From AG41 sp035943095 (lineage in GTDB: Bacteria; Gemmatimonadota; Gemmatimonadetes; Gemmatimonadales; GWC2-71-9), in contig DASZCN010000099.1 of the NCBI GenBank assembly GCA_035943095.1, positions 1 to 50,310 on the forward strand: DNA of 50,310 nt. The letters run 5' to 3'. A program made the position numbers and the translations under genes. Every line of letters begins with the position of its first letter. Positions within the stretch are counted from its first letter, which is position 1. The notes under the pieces are model-generated. The model was not told the DNA's origin and ran no database searches. It saw only the letters and a program-made list of their open reading frames with translations. Shown here piece after piece: positions 40,265 through 48,463 of this stretch.

Positions 40265-40777
40265 TCAGCTCGCGATCGTGCCGCCCGCCTGCTCGATCTT
40301 CGAGCGGGCGGACGCGGACACCGTGACGCCCTTCACGCTGAACACCCGCTGCACGTCGCCCATCCCCAGGAGCTTAACCGGACGGTCGGGCCGGCGCACC
40401 AGGCCGGCGCCGAACAGCGTCTCGGGCGTGACCTCGACCCCTTCGGCGAGCTGGCCGAGATGTCGCACGTTGACCACCTGGGCCGGCTGCTTGAACGGGT
40501 TGGTGAACCCGCGCTTGGGAATCCGGCGGATGAGCGGCATCTGGCCGCCCTCGAAGCCGGGGCGCACCTTGCCGCCCTGACGGGCGGTCTGGCCCTTGCC
40601 GCCACGCCCGGCGGTCTTCCCGATCCCCGACCCCGGTCCCCGCCCCTTGCGGATGCGTCCGCGGTGTGAGCCGCGTGGGGGATGGAGGCTCGACAGGGTA
40701 AGGCGCGGTGGCTCGCCTTTCGGGGAGCGCGGCCGTGCCTTCGGCTTCGCCGGTGTCTTCGATTTTCCCTTCGCCAT
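40265..40777 (-). CDS. rplO: 50S ribosomal protein L15
   Basis: Large-subunit protein that binds 23S rRNA late in assembly. It has 170 residues, slightly long: the first 25 residues are a Lys/Pro/Ala-rich tail before LTLSSLHPPRGSHR. Then RKGRGPGSGIGKTAGRGGKGQ, GFEGGQMPLIRRIPKRGF and the C-terminal VSASARSKIEQAGG. It lies between rpmD and secY. Confidence 0.97.
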   Translation of the reverse strand: MAKGKSKTPAKPKARPRSPKGEPPRLTLSSLHPPRGSHRGRIRKGRGPGSGIGKTAGRGGKGQTARQGGKVRPGFEGGQMPLIRRIPKRGFTNPFKQPAQVVNVRHLGQLAEGVEVTPETLFGAGLVRRPDRPVKLLGMGDVQRVFSVKGVTVSASARSKIEQAGGTIAS

Positions 40778-40780
40778 TGC

Positions 40781-41047
40781 CTAGTCCTTCGCCTTCGCGG
40801 GCGTGACCTCGACGAGGTGGCGCACCTGACGGAGCATACCCCGCAGCGATGGGTGGTCCTTCTTCACCACCGCTTGTTGATGATGCTTGAGGCCCAGCGC
40901 TTCCAGCGTGCGTCGCTCGAACGCGGGCCGCCCGATCCCGGAGCGGACCTGGAGAATTCGCAGGTCGCCTTTTCCCGGCGGCGGGAGCGGCCGGTCGCGA
41001 CCCGGCTTGCGTTTGCGGTATTTCCGCGTGGGCGGCAACCTAGCCAC
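40781..41047 (-). CDS. rpmD: 50S ribosomal protein L30 with basic N-terminal extension
   Basis: The normal L30 core is residues about 29-88 (LRILQVRSGIGRPAFERRTL, LRGMLRQVRHLVEVTP). It is preceded by about 27 basic residues (PPTRKYRKRKPGRDRPLPPP). GTG 41047, overlapping the rpsE stop by 8 nt, is the only start that fits; there is no start codon between it and the core. Confidence 0.9.
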   Translation of the reverse strand: MARLPPTRKYRKRKPGRDRPLPPPGKGDLRILQVRSGIGRPAFERRTLEALGLKHHQQAVVKKDHPSLRGMLRQVRHLVEVTPAKAKD

Positions 41048-41840
41048 GGATCGCTGCCTCCTGTCGGGCCTTGTACGGAATCGCTTCGAGCTCGACGCCA
41101 CGCTCCTTGGCCACGCGGCGTGCCGTGGTGAGGTGCTGGAGCGCGTCCACCGTGGCCCGCACCATGTTGTGCGGGTTGGTGGAGCCGAGGCTCTTCGTGA
41201 GGATATCGCGAACGCCGGCGCACTCGAGCACGGCGCGCACGGGGCCCCCGGCGATCACCCCGGTCCCCGACGCGGCGGGCTTGAGGAGCACGCGCCCCGC
41301 GCCGTGGTGACCGATGATCTCGTGCGGGATGGTGGTGCCCGCGAGCGGCACTTCCATCATGCGCCGCCGGGCGGCCTCGACCGCCTTGCGTACCGCTTCG
41401 CTGACTTCGTTGGCCTTGCCGGTCGCGATGCCGACGCGTCCCTGCCCGTCGCCCACCGCGACGAGCGCGTTGAAGCCGAACCGCCGGCCGCCCTTCACGA
41501 CCTTGGCCACACGGTTGATCGAAATCACGTTCTCGACCAGCCCATCGCCCTCACGCTGGCGCTCGCTCGAGTCACGCCGCTCGCCACCGCGTCCGCGACC
41601 CCCACCCCGGCCACCGCGCCCTCCACCTCCCCCGCCCCGGCCACGGCCACCACCACCGCCGCCACCACCGCCCCCACCACCGCTACCACCGGTACCACCG
41701 GTAGCACCGCCACCACCTCCTCCCACTCCCCCACCACCCGCCGGCCGTTCGTCCGGACGGGCCTCGCCCCCGGCGTGCGCCGTCTCGGCGGGCTCGATCG
41801 TCGCCGGACCGGATGGCTTCGGCTGTTGTTCGTTCTCCAT
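41040..41840 (-). CDS. rpsE: 30S ribosomal protein S5 with long Gly/Arg-Gly-rich N-terminal extension
   Basis: Small-subunit fidelity protein. The S5 core is residues about 98-266: VENVISINRVAKVVKGGRRF, NALVAVGDGQGRVGIATGKA, GAGRVLLKPAASGTGVIAGG and RDILTKSLGSTNPHNMV. Before it are about 97 extra residues. Of these, 35-86 are almost only Gly with Arg-Gly pairs near the end (GRGRGG, GGRGGRGG). The coding DNA (41583-41738) is low complexity. The ATG shares one base with the rplR stop (TAATG). The extension should be disordered and RNA-binding. Confidence 0.96.
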   Translation of the reverse strand: MENEQQPKPSGPATIEPAETAHAGGEARPDERPAGGGGVGGGGGGATGGTGGSGGGGGGGGGGGGRGRGGGGGGRGGRGGGRGRGGERRDSSERQREGDGLVENVISINRVAKVVKGGRRFGFNALVAVGDGQGRVGIATGKANEVSEAVRKAVEAARRRMMEVPLAGTTIPHEIIGHHGAGRVLLKPAASGTGVIAGGPVRAVLECAGVRDILTKSLGSTNPHNMVRATVDALQHLTTARRVAKERGVELEAIPYKARQEAAIRG

Positions 41841-42211
41841 TAGAGCTCCAATCCACCTTTGCGGGCGCCGTCGGCCACGGCCTTCACGCGCCCGTGGTAC
41901 TGATAGCCACCGCGGTCGAACACCACCTTCGCGATCCCCTTCGCTTTGGCCTTGGCAGCGATCAAGCGGCCCAGGGCGAAGCTCCGCGCCGTCTTGCCCT
42001 TGCCATCGACCTGGATGCCCTCAGAGGTGTCTCCGGCACCCACGAGCGTCACGCCGCGCACGTCGTCCACGACCTGGGCGTAGATGTGCTTCGAGGAGCG
42101 GAACACCACCAGCCGCGGGCGCTCCGGGCTGCCCGCGACCTTATGCCGCACCCGGAGATGGCGCCGATGACGGCGGTGCGCCTGCGTGCGAATCTTGTGA
42201 ACCTTGCGCAT
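41840..42211 (-). CDS. rplR: 50S ribosomal protein L18
   Basis: Binds 5S rRNA. It has 123 residues, normal length. RLVVFRSSKHIYAQVVDDV, TLVGAGDTSEG and VVFDRGGYQYHGRVKAVAD are standard. It lies between rplF and rpsE. Confidence 0.97.
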   Translation of the reverse strand: MRKVHKIRTQAHRRHRRHLRVRHKVAGSPERPRLVVFRSSKHIYAQVVDDVRGVTLVGAGDTSEGIQVDGKGKTARSFALGRLIAAKAKAKGIAKVVFDRGGYQYHGRVKAVADGARKGGLEL

Positions 42212-42214
42212 GGG

Positions 42215-42760
42215 TTATTTCGCCGCCTGAGCGGTCTTGCCAGCCTTGCGCCGGACCTGCTCGCCCGCGTAACGGATCCCTTTGCCTTTGTACGGCTCGG
42301 GGGGCCGGATGGCGCGGATTTCCGCCGCCACTTGCCCCACGAGCTCCTTGTCCACGCCCTCGATCTTCACGACGACGTTGTTGTCGACCGAGATCTTGAT
42401 CCCGGTCGGCGCGTGATACGGCACCGGGTGGGAGAACCCGACGACGAGCTGTACCCCGAACGGCTTGGGCTCCGCCTTGTATCCCACTCCCTGGATCTCG
42501 AGCGCTTTGGCGAACCCCTTGGTGACGCCGTCGACCATGTTGGCAATGAGCGTCCGGGTGAGGCCGTGCAGCGCCTTGTGCCGGGGCTCGTCGGACGGGC
42601 GCTTCACGACGATCGTCTCGCCCTCCACGGCCACCGCCAGCTCCGGATGCACGAGCCGGCTGATCTCGCCCTTCGGACCCTTCACCGTCACGCGTAGGCC
42701 TTCGAGGCGAGCGGTGACCCCCTGTGGGAGCGGAACCGGCTTCCTACCGATGCGCGACAT
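42215..42760 (-). CDS. rplF: 50S ribosomal protein L6
   Basis: It has 181 residues, normal length. MSRIGRKPVPLPQGVTA at the start, VKGPKGEISRLVHPEL, and the C-terminal rRNA-binding motif RPPEPYKGKGIRYAGEQVRR. It sits 9 nt after rpsH. Confidence 0.98.
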   Translation of the reverse strand: MSRIGRKPVPLPQGVTARLEGLRVTVKGPKGEISRLVHPELAVAVEGETIVVKRPSDEPRHKALHGLTRTLIANMVDGVTKGFAKALEIQGVGYKAEPKPFGVQLVVGFSHPVPYHAPTGIKISVDNNVVVKIEGVDKELVGQVAAEIRAIRPPEPYKGKGIRYAGEQVRRKAGKTAQAAK

Positions 42761-42769
42761 GGAGCCCCC

Positions 42770-43165
42770 CTACCAGACGACCGCGAGCAACTCGCCGCCC
42801 ACGCGGGCGGTGCGGGCCTCGCGGTCCGTCATGAGGCCTTGCGGCGTCGAGAGAATCGCCATGCCGAGGCCGTTCTTGACGCGGGGGATTTCGCGCGCCT
42901 TCACGTAGCGCCGGAGGCCCGGTGCGGATACGCGCTGCAGCTCGCGGATCACCGGGGCGTCGTTGTGATACTTCAAGTACAGCCGCAGCAGCCCGTGACG
43001 CCCGTCGTCCAGTACCTTGAAGTCCTGGACGTAATGGTTGTCGCGAAGCAGCCGCGCGATCTCGACCTTCAGCTTCGACACCGGCATGTCGACCCGGCGG
43101 TGGCCCGCCTGGCAGGCGTTGCGCACCCGGGTGAGCATATCGGCGACGGGATCAGTCATACTCAT
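42770..43165 (-). CDS. rpsH: 30S ribosomal protein S8
   Basis: It has 131 residues. TDPVADMLTRVRNACQAGH at the start and the end GLMTDREARTARVGGELLAVVW are typical. S8 often represses spc operons by binding a helix in the L5 mRNA; I did not identify that element here. Confidence 0.98.
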   Translation of the reverse strand: MSMTDPVADMLTRVRNACQAGHRRVDMPVSKLKVEIARLLRDNHYVQDFKVLDDGRHGLLRLYLKYHNDAPVIRELQRVSAPGLRRYVKAREIPRVKNGLGMAILSTPQGLMTDREARTARVGGELLAVVW

Positions 43166-43180
43166 CTCGCGTACCGTCCT

Positions 43181-43366
43181 TTACCAACTGGCCTTGCGCA
43201 CGCCGGGAATCTCCCCGCGCAGCGCGAGCTCGCGGAAACAGATGCGGCACAGCTTGAACTTCCGGAGCGTGCCGCGACTGCGTCCGCAGCGCTGGCACCG
43301 GTAGTAGCCGCGCACCTTGAACTTGGGCTTCCGCTTGACCTTCTCGATCCATGCCTTCTTTGCCAT
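43181..43366 (-). CDS. rpsN: 30S ribosomal protein S14, zinc-binding type Z
   Basis: It has 61 residues. The zinc motif is CxxC-x12-CxxC (CQRCG, CRICF), so this is the short zinc-containing S14. ATG 43366, 13 nt after rplE. Confidence 0.97.
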   Translation of the reverse strand: MAKKAWIEKVKRKPKFKVRGYYRCQRCGRSRGTLRKFKLCRICFRELALRGEIPGVRKASW

Positions 43367-43379
43367 GACTCCGAGTCTC

Positions 43380-44183
43380 CTAACCGACCGCGACCGGGGC
43401 TTCGCCCCGGAAGGGCATCCCCAGCTCGCGCAGCAGGGCGAGCGCGGTGTCGTCCCGGCCGGCGCTCGTCACGAAGGTGATATCCATCCCGTGGATCTTC
43501 TCGACCTTGTCGTAGTCGATCTCGGGGAAAATCATCTGCTCCTTGATGCCGATCGTGTAGTTCCCGCGACCGTCGAAGCTGTCGGTCGGCAGGCCGCGGA
43601 AGTCGCGCATGCGCGGCACCGCGACGCTGATGAACCGGTCCAGGAACTCGAACATCCGGCCGCCGCGAAGCGTCACCGCGCAGCCCACGGCCATGCCCTC
43701 GCGCAGGTTGAAGTTCGCGATCGATCTCTTGGCCCGCGTCACGACGGGCCGCTGGCCAGAGATGGCGCCGAGCTCGGCGACGGCCGCCTCGAGCCCTTTG
43801 GGGTTCTTGGTCGCGTCACCCATCCCGACGTTGAGCACGATCTTCACGAGCTTCGGGATCTCGTGCGGGTTCTTCAGGCCGAACTGCTGGGCCAGCTTCG
43901 CCCGTACCTGCCGCTCGTAGTAGTCGAGCAGCCGCGCGCGCGGCGCCGGCTCGGGCGGCGGGCCCTCGGGCTCCGCGGGCGCCGCGGCCTTCGCCTCCGC
44001 GGGTTTCTTGGGCTGCTTCCCCTTCTGCTTTTCCTTGGGCTTGGGCGGTGGGGCAGCCGGGGCTTCCCCCTGCGGCGCCGCCCCGGGCTGCTCAGTCGCC
44101 GGCTCACCCCGGGGCGCCGCCCCGGGGTCAGCCGCGTCGGCCGCGCCACCCTGCTTCGGCTCTTTTTCCTTGGTATCCGCCAT
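43380..44183 (-). CDS. rplE: 50S ribosomal protein L5 with long disordered N-terminal extension
   Basis: 5S rRNA-binding protein. The L5 core is about residues 83-262: RLLDYYERQVRAKLAQQFGL, PKLVKIVLNVGMGDA, RSIANFNLREGMAVGCAVTL and KVEKIHGMDITFVTSA. It is preceded by about 82 residues rich in Pro, Ala, Lys, Glu and Gly (KPKEKQKGKQPKKPAEAKA), not found in normal L5 (about 180 residues). ATG 44183 lies 5 nt after the rplX stop and no later ATG precedes the core, so the extension is part of the frame. Confidence 0.96.
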   Translation of the reverse strand: MADTKEKEPKQGGAADAADPGAAPRGEPATEQPGAAPQGEAPAAPPPKPKEKQKGKQPKKPAEAKAAAPAEPEGPPPEPAPRARLLDYYERQVRAKLAQQFGLKNPHEIPKLVKIVLNVGMGDATKNPKGLEAAVAELGAISGQRPVVTRAKRSIANFNLREGMAVGCAVTLRGGRMFEFLDRFISVAVPRMRDFRGLPTDSFDGRGNYTIGIKEQMIFPEIDYDKVEKIHGMDITFVTSAGRDDTALALLRELGMPFRGEAPVAVG

Positions 44184-44188
44184 AGGCT

Positions 44189-44584
44189 CTATTTCGCTTT
44201 CACACGCGGGATCGGCTGGCCCGACTTCACCGCGACCCGCTCCGCCGTTCCGTCCTTGTCGAGGCGCCGCCGCACCCGGGTGGGCTGGCCGGATTTGGGG
44301 TCGAGCAGCATGACTTTCGACGCCGCGATCGGCGCCGTCATCTCGATGATGCCGCTCTCCTCGTTGGCCGTCGCCGCGCGCTTGTGCTTCTTCACGATGT
44401 TCACGCCCTCTACTTCCACCCGGAATTCCTTGGGGAACACACGGAGGACTTTGCCCTCCTTGCCGCGATGCTCGCCCGAGATCACTCGCACCGTATCGCC
44501 TTTGGCGATGTGCATCTTGTGGCGCTCGGGCTCCCGGCCCGCCGCGGCGGCCCGGCGGCTCTTCTTGAAGACCAGCGGCTTCAT
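44189..44584 (-). CDS. rplX: 50S ribosomal protein L24
   Basis: It has 131 residues. The KOW motif is in IAKGDTVRVISGEHRGKEGK (about 27-46), then VEGVNIVKKHKRA. The first 22 residues (FKKSRRAAAAGREPERHKM) are an added basic tail; an internal ATG at the end of that tail is an alternative start. Confidence 0.95.
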   Translation of the reverse strand: MKPLVFKKSRRAAAAGREPERHKMHIAKGDTVRVISGEHRGKEGKVLRVFPKEFRVEVEGVNIVKKHKRAATANEESGIIEMTAPIAASKVMLLDPKSGQPTRVRRRLDKDGTAERVAVKSGQPIPRVKAK

Positions 44585-44585
44585 A

Positions 44586-44954
44586 TCAGATCACCTCCGG
44601 CGCGAGCGAGACGATCTTCATGAATCGCTTCTCCCGCAGCTCCCGCCCCACCGGCCCGAAGATGCGGGTCGCCCGAGGCTCGCCCTGGTCCGTGATGAGC
44701 ACCGCCGCGTTCTCGTCGAATCGGATATAGGAACCATCGCGGCGCTTGGTTTCCTTGGCCGTCCGGACGATCACCGCTTTCACCACCTCGCCTTTCTTGA
44801 TCTGGCCGGTGGGAATGGCGTCCTTGATCGTGACGACCACGATGTCGCCCAGCCCCGCGTAGCGGCGTTTGGATCCGCCGAGCACGCGAATCACGAGCGC
44901 CCGCCGCGCGCCCGAGTTGTCCGCGATCTTGAGAATCGATTCCTGCTGTACCAC
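44586..44954 (-). CDS. rplN: 50S ribosomal protein L14
   Basis: It has 122 residues, normal length. VQQESILKIADNSGARRALV, GDIVVVTIKDAIPTGQIKKG and FGPVGRELREKRFMKIVSLA. GTG start. Confidence 0.98.
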   Translation of the reverse strand: MVQQESILKIADNSGARRALVIRVLGGSKRRYAGLGDIVVVTIKDAIPTGQIKKGEVVKAVIVRTAKETKRRDGSYIRFDENAAVLITDQGEPRATRIFGPVGRELREKRFMKIVSLAPEVI

Positions 44955-44972
44955 GGTCCCCTCCCCCTCCCG

Positions 44973-45221
44973 CTACTTCGCGCGCTCGACGATTTCGACC
45001 ACGCGCCACCGTTTGGTCTTGGACAGCGGCCGTGTCTCGACGATCCGCACCGTGTCGCCCGCCTTGGCGCCCTTGTCGTCGTGCGCCGCGACCTGCTTGG
45101 TACGAACGATTTGCTTGCCGTAGAACCCGTGCGCGAACCGGCGCACGAGCGACACCGTCACGGTCTTCTGCATCTTGTCGCTCACGACTACGCCCGTCCG
45201 GATCTTGCGCCGCCCCCTCAT
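44973..45221 (-). CDS. rpsQ: 30S ribosomal protein S17
   Basis: It has 82 residues. RKIRTGVVVSDKMQKTVTVS, the core GDTVRIVETRPLSKTKRWRV. It overlaps the rpmC stop as ATGA. Confidence 0.97.
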   Translation of the reverse strand: MRGRRKIRTGVVVSDKMQKTVTVSLVRRFAHGFYGKQIVRTKQVAAHDDKGAKAGDTVRIVETRPLSKTKRWRVVEIVERAK

Positions 45222-45418
45222 CCCTGAGCCCTTTCTCTCAGAATGGTCTTGATCCGCGCGATTTCGCGGCGGATCCTGCGCAGCTCGATCGGGTTCGGCA
45301 GCGCCTCGGTCGCCCGGCGGAACCCCAGCCGGAACCGCTCCTCGGACAGCACCACCAGTTGCTGCTCGAGATCCTCGCTTTTGAGTTCCCGCAGCGCCTC
45401 GGGCTTCTTCGTCGGCAT
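45218..45418 (-). CDS. rpmC: 50S ribosomal protein L29
   Basis: It has 66 residues with the two-helix L29 pattern (ALRELKSEDLEQQLVVLSEE, LRRIRREIARIKTILRER). It begins directly after the rplP stop. Confidence 0.96.
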   Translation of the reverse strand: MPTKKPEALRELKSEDLEQQLVVLSEERFRLGFRRATEALPNPIELRRIRREIARIKTILRERAQG

Positions 45419-45419
45419 C

Positions 45420-45833
45420 TTAGCGCTCCTCCCGCCGCACGAACTTCGACCGGATCGGCAGCTTGGCGGCCGCGAGCGCCAACGCTTGGCGCGCCAGATC
45501 CTCCGCGATGCCCTCGAGCTCGAACATCACGCGCCCGGGCTTGACCACCGCTACCCAGCCCTCCGGATTTCCCTTGCCCTTCCCCATGCGGGTCTCCGCC
45601 GGCTTCTTGGTGATCGGCTTGTCGGGAAAGAGCCGGATCCACACCTTGCCGCCGCGCTTCATCTCGCGGGTGAGCGCCACGCGCGAGGCCTCGATCTGGC
45701 GGTTCGTGACCCAGCCCGGCTCGAGCGCCATGAGGCCGTAGTGGCCGAACGCCACCGTGTTGCCGCGGGTGGCCATCCCTTTGGTGCGTCCTTTGAACCG
45801 CTTCCGGAACTTGACGCGCTTCGGTGCGAGCAT
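45420..45833 (-). CDS. rplP: 50S ribosomal protein L16
   Basis: It has 137 residues. MLAPKRVKFRKRFKGRTKGM at the start, GWVTNRQIEASRVALTREMK, KVWIRLFPDKPITKKPAETR and MGKGKGNPEGWVAVVKPGR, the last two being the PROSITE-type L16 stretches. It helps shape the tRNA-binding region of the large subunit. Confidence 0.98.
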   Translation of the reverse strand: MLAPKRVKFRKRFKGRTKGMATRGNTVAFGHYGLMALEPGWVTNRQIEASRVALTREMKRGGKVWIRLFPDKPITKKPAETRMGKGKGNPEGWVAVVKPGRVMFELEGIAEDLARQALALAAAKLPIRSKFVRREER

Positions 45834-45837
45834 GAAC

Positions 45838-46497
45838 TCAGACTCCGGTCGAGTACGTGCGTCCCGACAGCTCCTCGGTCATCTCGCGCGTGAAGATCCA
45901 CACCTTCACGCCGATGGTGCCATAGGTCGTCTTGGCCGTCGACATCGCGTAATCGATATCGGCGCGCAACGTGTGTAGCGGCACGCGCCCCTCGTGATAG
46001 CCCTCGGTGCGGGCGATCTCGGCGCCCCCCAACCGGCCCGCGGTCTTGATCTTGATCCCTTGCGCGCCCATGCGCATCGCGCTCTGCACCGCGCGCTTCA
46101 TGGCGCGCCGGAACGAGATGCGCTGCGTCAGCTGATGCGCCACGGAGTCCGCCACGAGCTGCGCGTCGAGCTCGGGGCGCTTGATCTCCTCGACGTTGAT
46201 CCCCACTTCCTTGCCCGTGAGCTGCGCGAGCTCGTCGCGAAGCTTGTCGACCTCCGCCCCGCGCTTGCCGATCACGACGCCTGGTCGCCCGGTGTGCACC
46301 GTGACCGTGACCTTCCCCGGCTTCCGCTCGATGTGAATGTCGGCGATCGCCGCATGGGAGAGCCGCGTCTTGAGATAGCGGCGGATCAGATCGTCTTCCT
46401 TCAGGAGCTCGGGGAAGTCGTGCCGCGCGTAGTAGCGCGAGCGCCACGGCTTGACGATGCCGAGCCGGAAGCCGTAGGGATGCGTTTTCTGGCCCAC
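45838..46497 (-). CDS. rpsC: 30S ribosomal protein S3
   Basis: It has 219 residues. GQKTHPYGFRLGIVKPWRSR, KH-type domain with VHTGRPGVVIGKRGAEVDKL, and the C-terminal domain GCKV-like GAQGIKIKTAGRLGGAEIAR, YGTIGVKVWIF. GTG start immediately after the rplV stop. Confidence 0.98.
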   Translation of the reverse strand: MGQKTHPYGFRLGIVKPWRSRYYARHDFPELLKEDDLIRRYLKTRLSHAAIADIHIERKPGKVTVTVHTGRPGVVIGKRGAEVDKLRDELAQLTGKEVGINVEEIKRPELDAQLVADSVAHQLTQRISFRRAMKRAVQSAMRMGAQGIKIKTAGRLGGAEIARTEGYHEGRVPLHTLRADIDYAMSTAKTTYGTIGVKVWIFTREMTEELSGRTYSTGV

Positions 46498-46995
46498 TTA
46501 CTTGCCCTCTTTCTTCGTCTTGGACTTGGAAGCCGCCTGTTTCGCTTTCGGGCGCTTGCGCGTCTTCTTCTCCGCCTTGGCGGGCGCGGCCTTGGCCTCC
46601 GCGTTCGCCTCCGCTTTCGCGGGCCCGGTCTTGGGCGCCCGGGCTTCTGCTTCGCCCGCCACGTGGATCTCGACGTGACTGGTGCGCTTCTTAATCGGCG
46701 TCGCCCGGCCCATGGCGGCGGGGGTGAAGCGCTTGAGCGTCTGTCCTTCGTTCACCACCGCGTATTGCACCCGCAGCCGGTCCACGTCGAGTGCCTGGTT
46801 CTCACGCAGCGCCCGCTGCTCGGCGTTCGCGACCGCCGACTTGAGCACCTTATGGATCTGCTTCGCCGCCAGCTTCTTCGAGAACCGCAGGATGGCGTAC
46901 GCCTCCGGCACCGCGCGGCCCCGGATCTGGTCGATCACGAGGCGCATCTTGCGCGCCGACTGCCGCACGGTTCGCTGGATCGCTCGGGCTTCCAT
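46498..46995 (-). CDS. rplV: 50S ribosomal protein L22 with Lys/Ala-rich C-terminal tail
   Basis: The L22 core fills about residues 1-113 (RQSARKMRLVIDQIRGR, MGRATPIKKRTSHVEI). The remaining 52 residues are a Lys/Ala/Glu-rich tail (GPAKAEANAEAKAAPAKAEK, then KTRKRPKAKQ), much longer than usual. The tail is probably disordered and near the tunnel exit side of the subunit. Confidence 0.96.
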   Translation of the reverse strand: MEARAIQRTVRQSARKMRLVIDQIRGRAVPEAYAILRFSKKLAAKQIHKVLKSAVANAEQRALRENQALDVDRLRVQYAVVNEGQTLKRFTPAAMGRATPIKKRTSHVEIHVAGEAEARAPKTGPAKAEANAEAKAAPAKAEKKTRKRPKAKQAASKSKTKKEGK

Positions 46996-46999
46996 CGCC

Positions 47000-47326
47000 T
47001 TATGCCTTGGGCGGCGCCGCCTGCTCGGCGGCGGCCGCGGCGGCCTCTTCGCGCTCCTGCGCCGAGCCCTTGGCCGAGTGACCGCGGAACAGCCGTGTCG
47101 CGGCGAACTCGCCGAGCTTGTGGCCCACCATGTTCTCCGTGATGTACACCGGGATGAACTTGTTCCCGTTGTGCACCGCGAGCGTGTGGCCCACGAAATC
47201 CGGCGTGATGGTCGAACGCCGCGACCAGGTCTTGAAGACTTTCTTCTCGTTCTTGTCGTTCAAGGCCGTGATCTTCACGAGGAGCGACTCCTCGACGTAC
47301 GGCCCCTTCTTTACGCTCCGTCCCAT
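47000..47326 (-). CDS. rpsS: 30S ribosomal protein S19
   Basis: It has 108 residues, about 15 longer than usual because of a Glu/Ala-rich tail (EREEAAAAAAEQAAPPKA). The core has GRSVKKGPYVEESLL, RRSTITPDFVGHTLAVHNG and HKLGEFAATRLFRGH. The ATG shares one base with the rplB stop. Confidence 0.97.
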   Translation of the reverse strand: MGRSVKKGPYVEESLLVKITALNDKNEKKVFKTWSRRSTITPDFVGHTLAVHNGNKFIPVYITENMVGHKLGEFAATRLFRGHSAKGSAQEREEAAAAAAEQAAPPKA

Positions 47327-48165
47327 TACTGTGTCGCCTTCCCGCGCTTGCGTCCGCGCACGATCAGTTTCGTCGACGGCTTCTTCTTATGCCGCGTCTT
47401 CTTGCCTTCGACCTTGCCCCAGGGATTTGTCGGTGGGCGGCCGCCGGACGACTTGCCCTCGCCGCCCCCGAGCGGGTGGTCGACGGGGTTCATCGCCACG
47501 CCCCGGACGCGGGGCATGCGCCCGCGCCAGCGGCTCTTGCCCGCCTTGCCGATCGACAAGAGCTCGTGCTCGGCGTTCGAGACTTCTCCGACGGTGGCGA
47601 GACATTCACCGCGCACCATCCGCATCTCGGTCGAGCGTAGCCGCAGGGTGACATAGTTGCCTTCCTTCGCCACCACCTGCACGCCGGTTCCCGCCGACCG
47701 GGCCAGCTGGCCACCGCGACCCATTTTCAGCTCGACGTTGTGCACCGCGGTCCCGAGCGGGATCTCGAACAGCGGCATGGCGTTTCCCACGCGGATGTCC
47801 GAGCCCGGGCCGGAAACCACCGTATCGCCGACGGCGAGACCCTTGGGGGCGAGGATGTAGCGCTTCTCGCCGTCCACATAGAACAGCAGCGCGATACGCG
47901 CCGTGCGGTTCGGGTCGTACTCGACCGCCGCGACTTTCGCCGGCACACCGAACTTCTCTCGCCGGAAGTCGATGCGACGGTACTGCCGCTTGTGGCCGCC
48001 CCCCCGATACCGGGACGTGATGTGGCCCTTGTTGTTACGGCCGCCCGTGCCCCGCAACGGCTCGACGAGCGACTTCTCGGGGGTCCCCTTCGTGATTTCC
48101 TCGAAGTCGGACACCGAGCGGAACCGCGTCGCCGGCGTGACCGGCTTGAACTGTCGGATACCCAT
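47326..48165 (-). CDS. rplB: 50S ribosomal protein L2
   Basis: It has 279 residues, normal length. GIRQFKPVTPATRFRSVSDF, RGGGHKRQYRRIDFRR, SAGTGVQVVAKEGNYVTLRL and the peptidyl-transferase-near GVAMNPVDHPLGGGEGKSSG, including the conserved His. Confidence 0.98.
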   Translation of the reverse strand: MGIRQFKPVTPATRFRSVSDFEEITKGTPEKSLVEPLRGTGGRNNKGHITSRYRGGGHKRQYRRIDFRREKFGVPAKVAAVEYDPNRTARIALLFYVDGEKRYILAPKGLAVGDTVVSGPGSDIRVGNAMPLFEIPLGTAVHNVELKMGRGGQLARSAGTGVQVVAKEGNYVTLRLRSTEMRMVRGECLATVGEVSNAEHELLSIGKAGKSRWRGRMPRVRGVAMNPVDHPLGGGEGKSSGGRPPTNPWGKVEGKKTRHKKKPSTKLIVRGRKRGKATQ

Positions 48166-48166
48166 A

Positions 48167-48463
48167 TCAGCCCTCGAACACGGGGATCGCGTCGCCCTCT
48201 TTGAGGGTCACGATCGCCTTCTTCCACGCGGGCCGGCGGCCCGCACGCGCCACACGCAGTCCACCCGTACGCCGCCTGGCGCGCACGACCAGCGTCCGGA
48301 CATCCGTGACGGAAACCTTGAACAGCGCCTCGATCGCCGAGCGGATCTGCGGCTTCGTGGCCTCGGCGTGCACGCGGAACGCGTACTCCTTGCGCGCCTG
48401 ATACGCCGCCGACGACTTCTCGGTGATCACCGGCCCCAGGATCAACTGATGCTGATCAGACAT
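48167..48463 (-). CDS. rplW: 50S ribosomal protein L23
   Basis: It has 98 residues. LILGPVITEKSSAAYQARKE, FRVHAEATKPQIRSAIEALF, VRTLVVRARRRTGGLRVARA. ATG 48463 overlaps the rplD stop by 8 nt; the longer upstream frame is Arg-rich shadow of rplD. Confidence 0.97.
   Translation of the reverse strand: MSDQHQLILGPVITEKSSAAYQARKEYAFRVHAEATKPQIRSAIEALFKVSVTDVRTLVVRARRRTGGLRVARAGRRPAWKKAIVTLKEGDAIPVFEG

Noticed and set aside
43317..45227. A 636-codon + strand frame opposite rpsN, rplE, rplX and rplN
   Set aside because: It is a mirror frame of ribosomal protein genes; the composition is Arg/Leu/His-rich and no motif is present.
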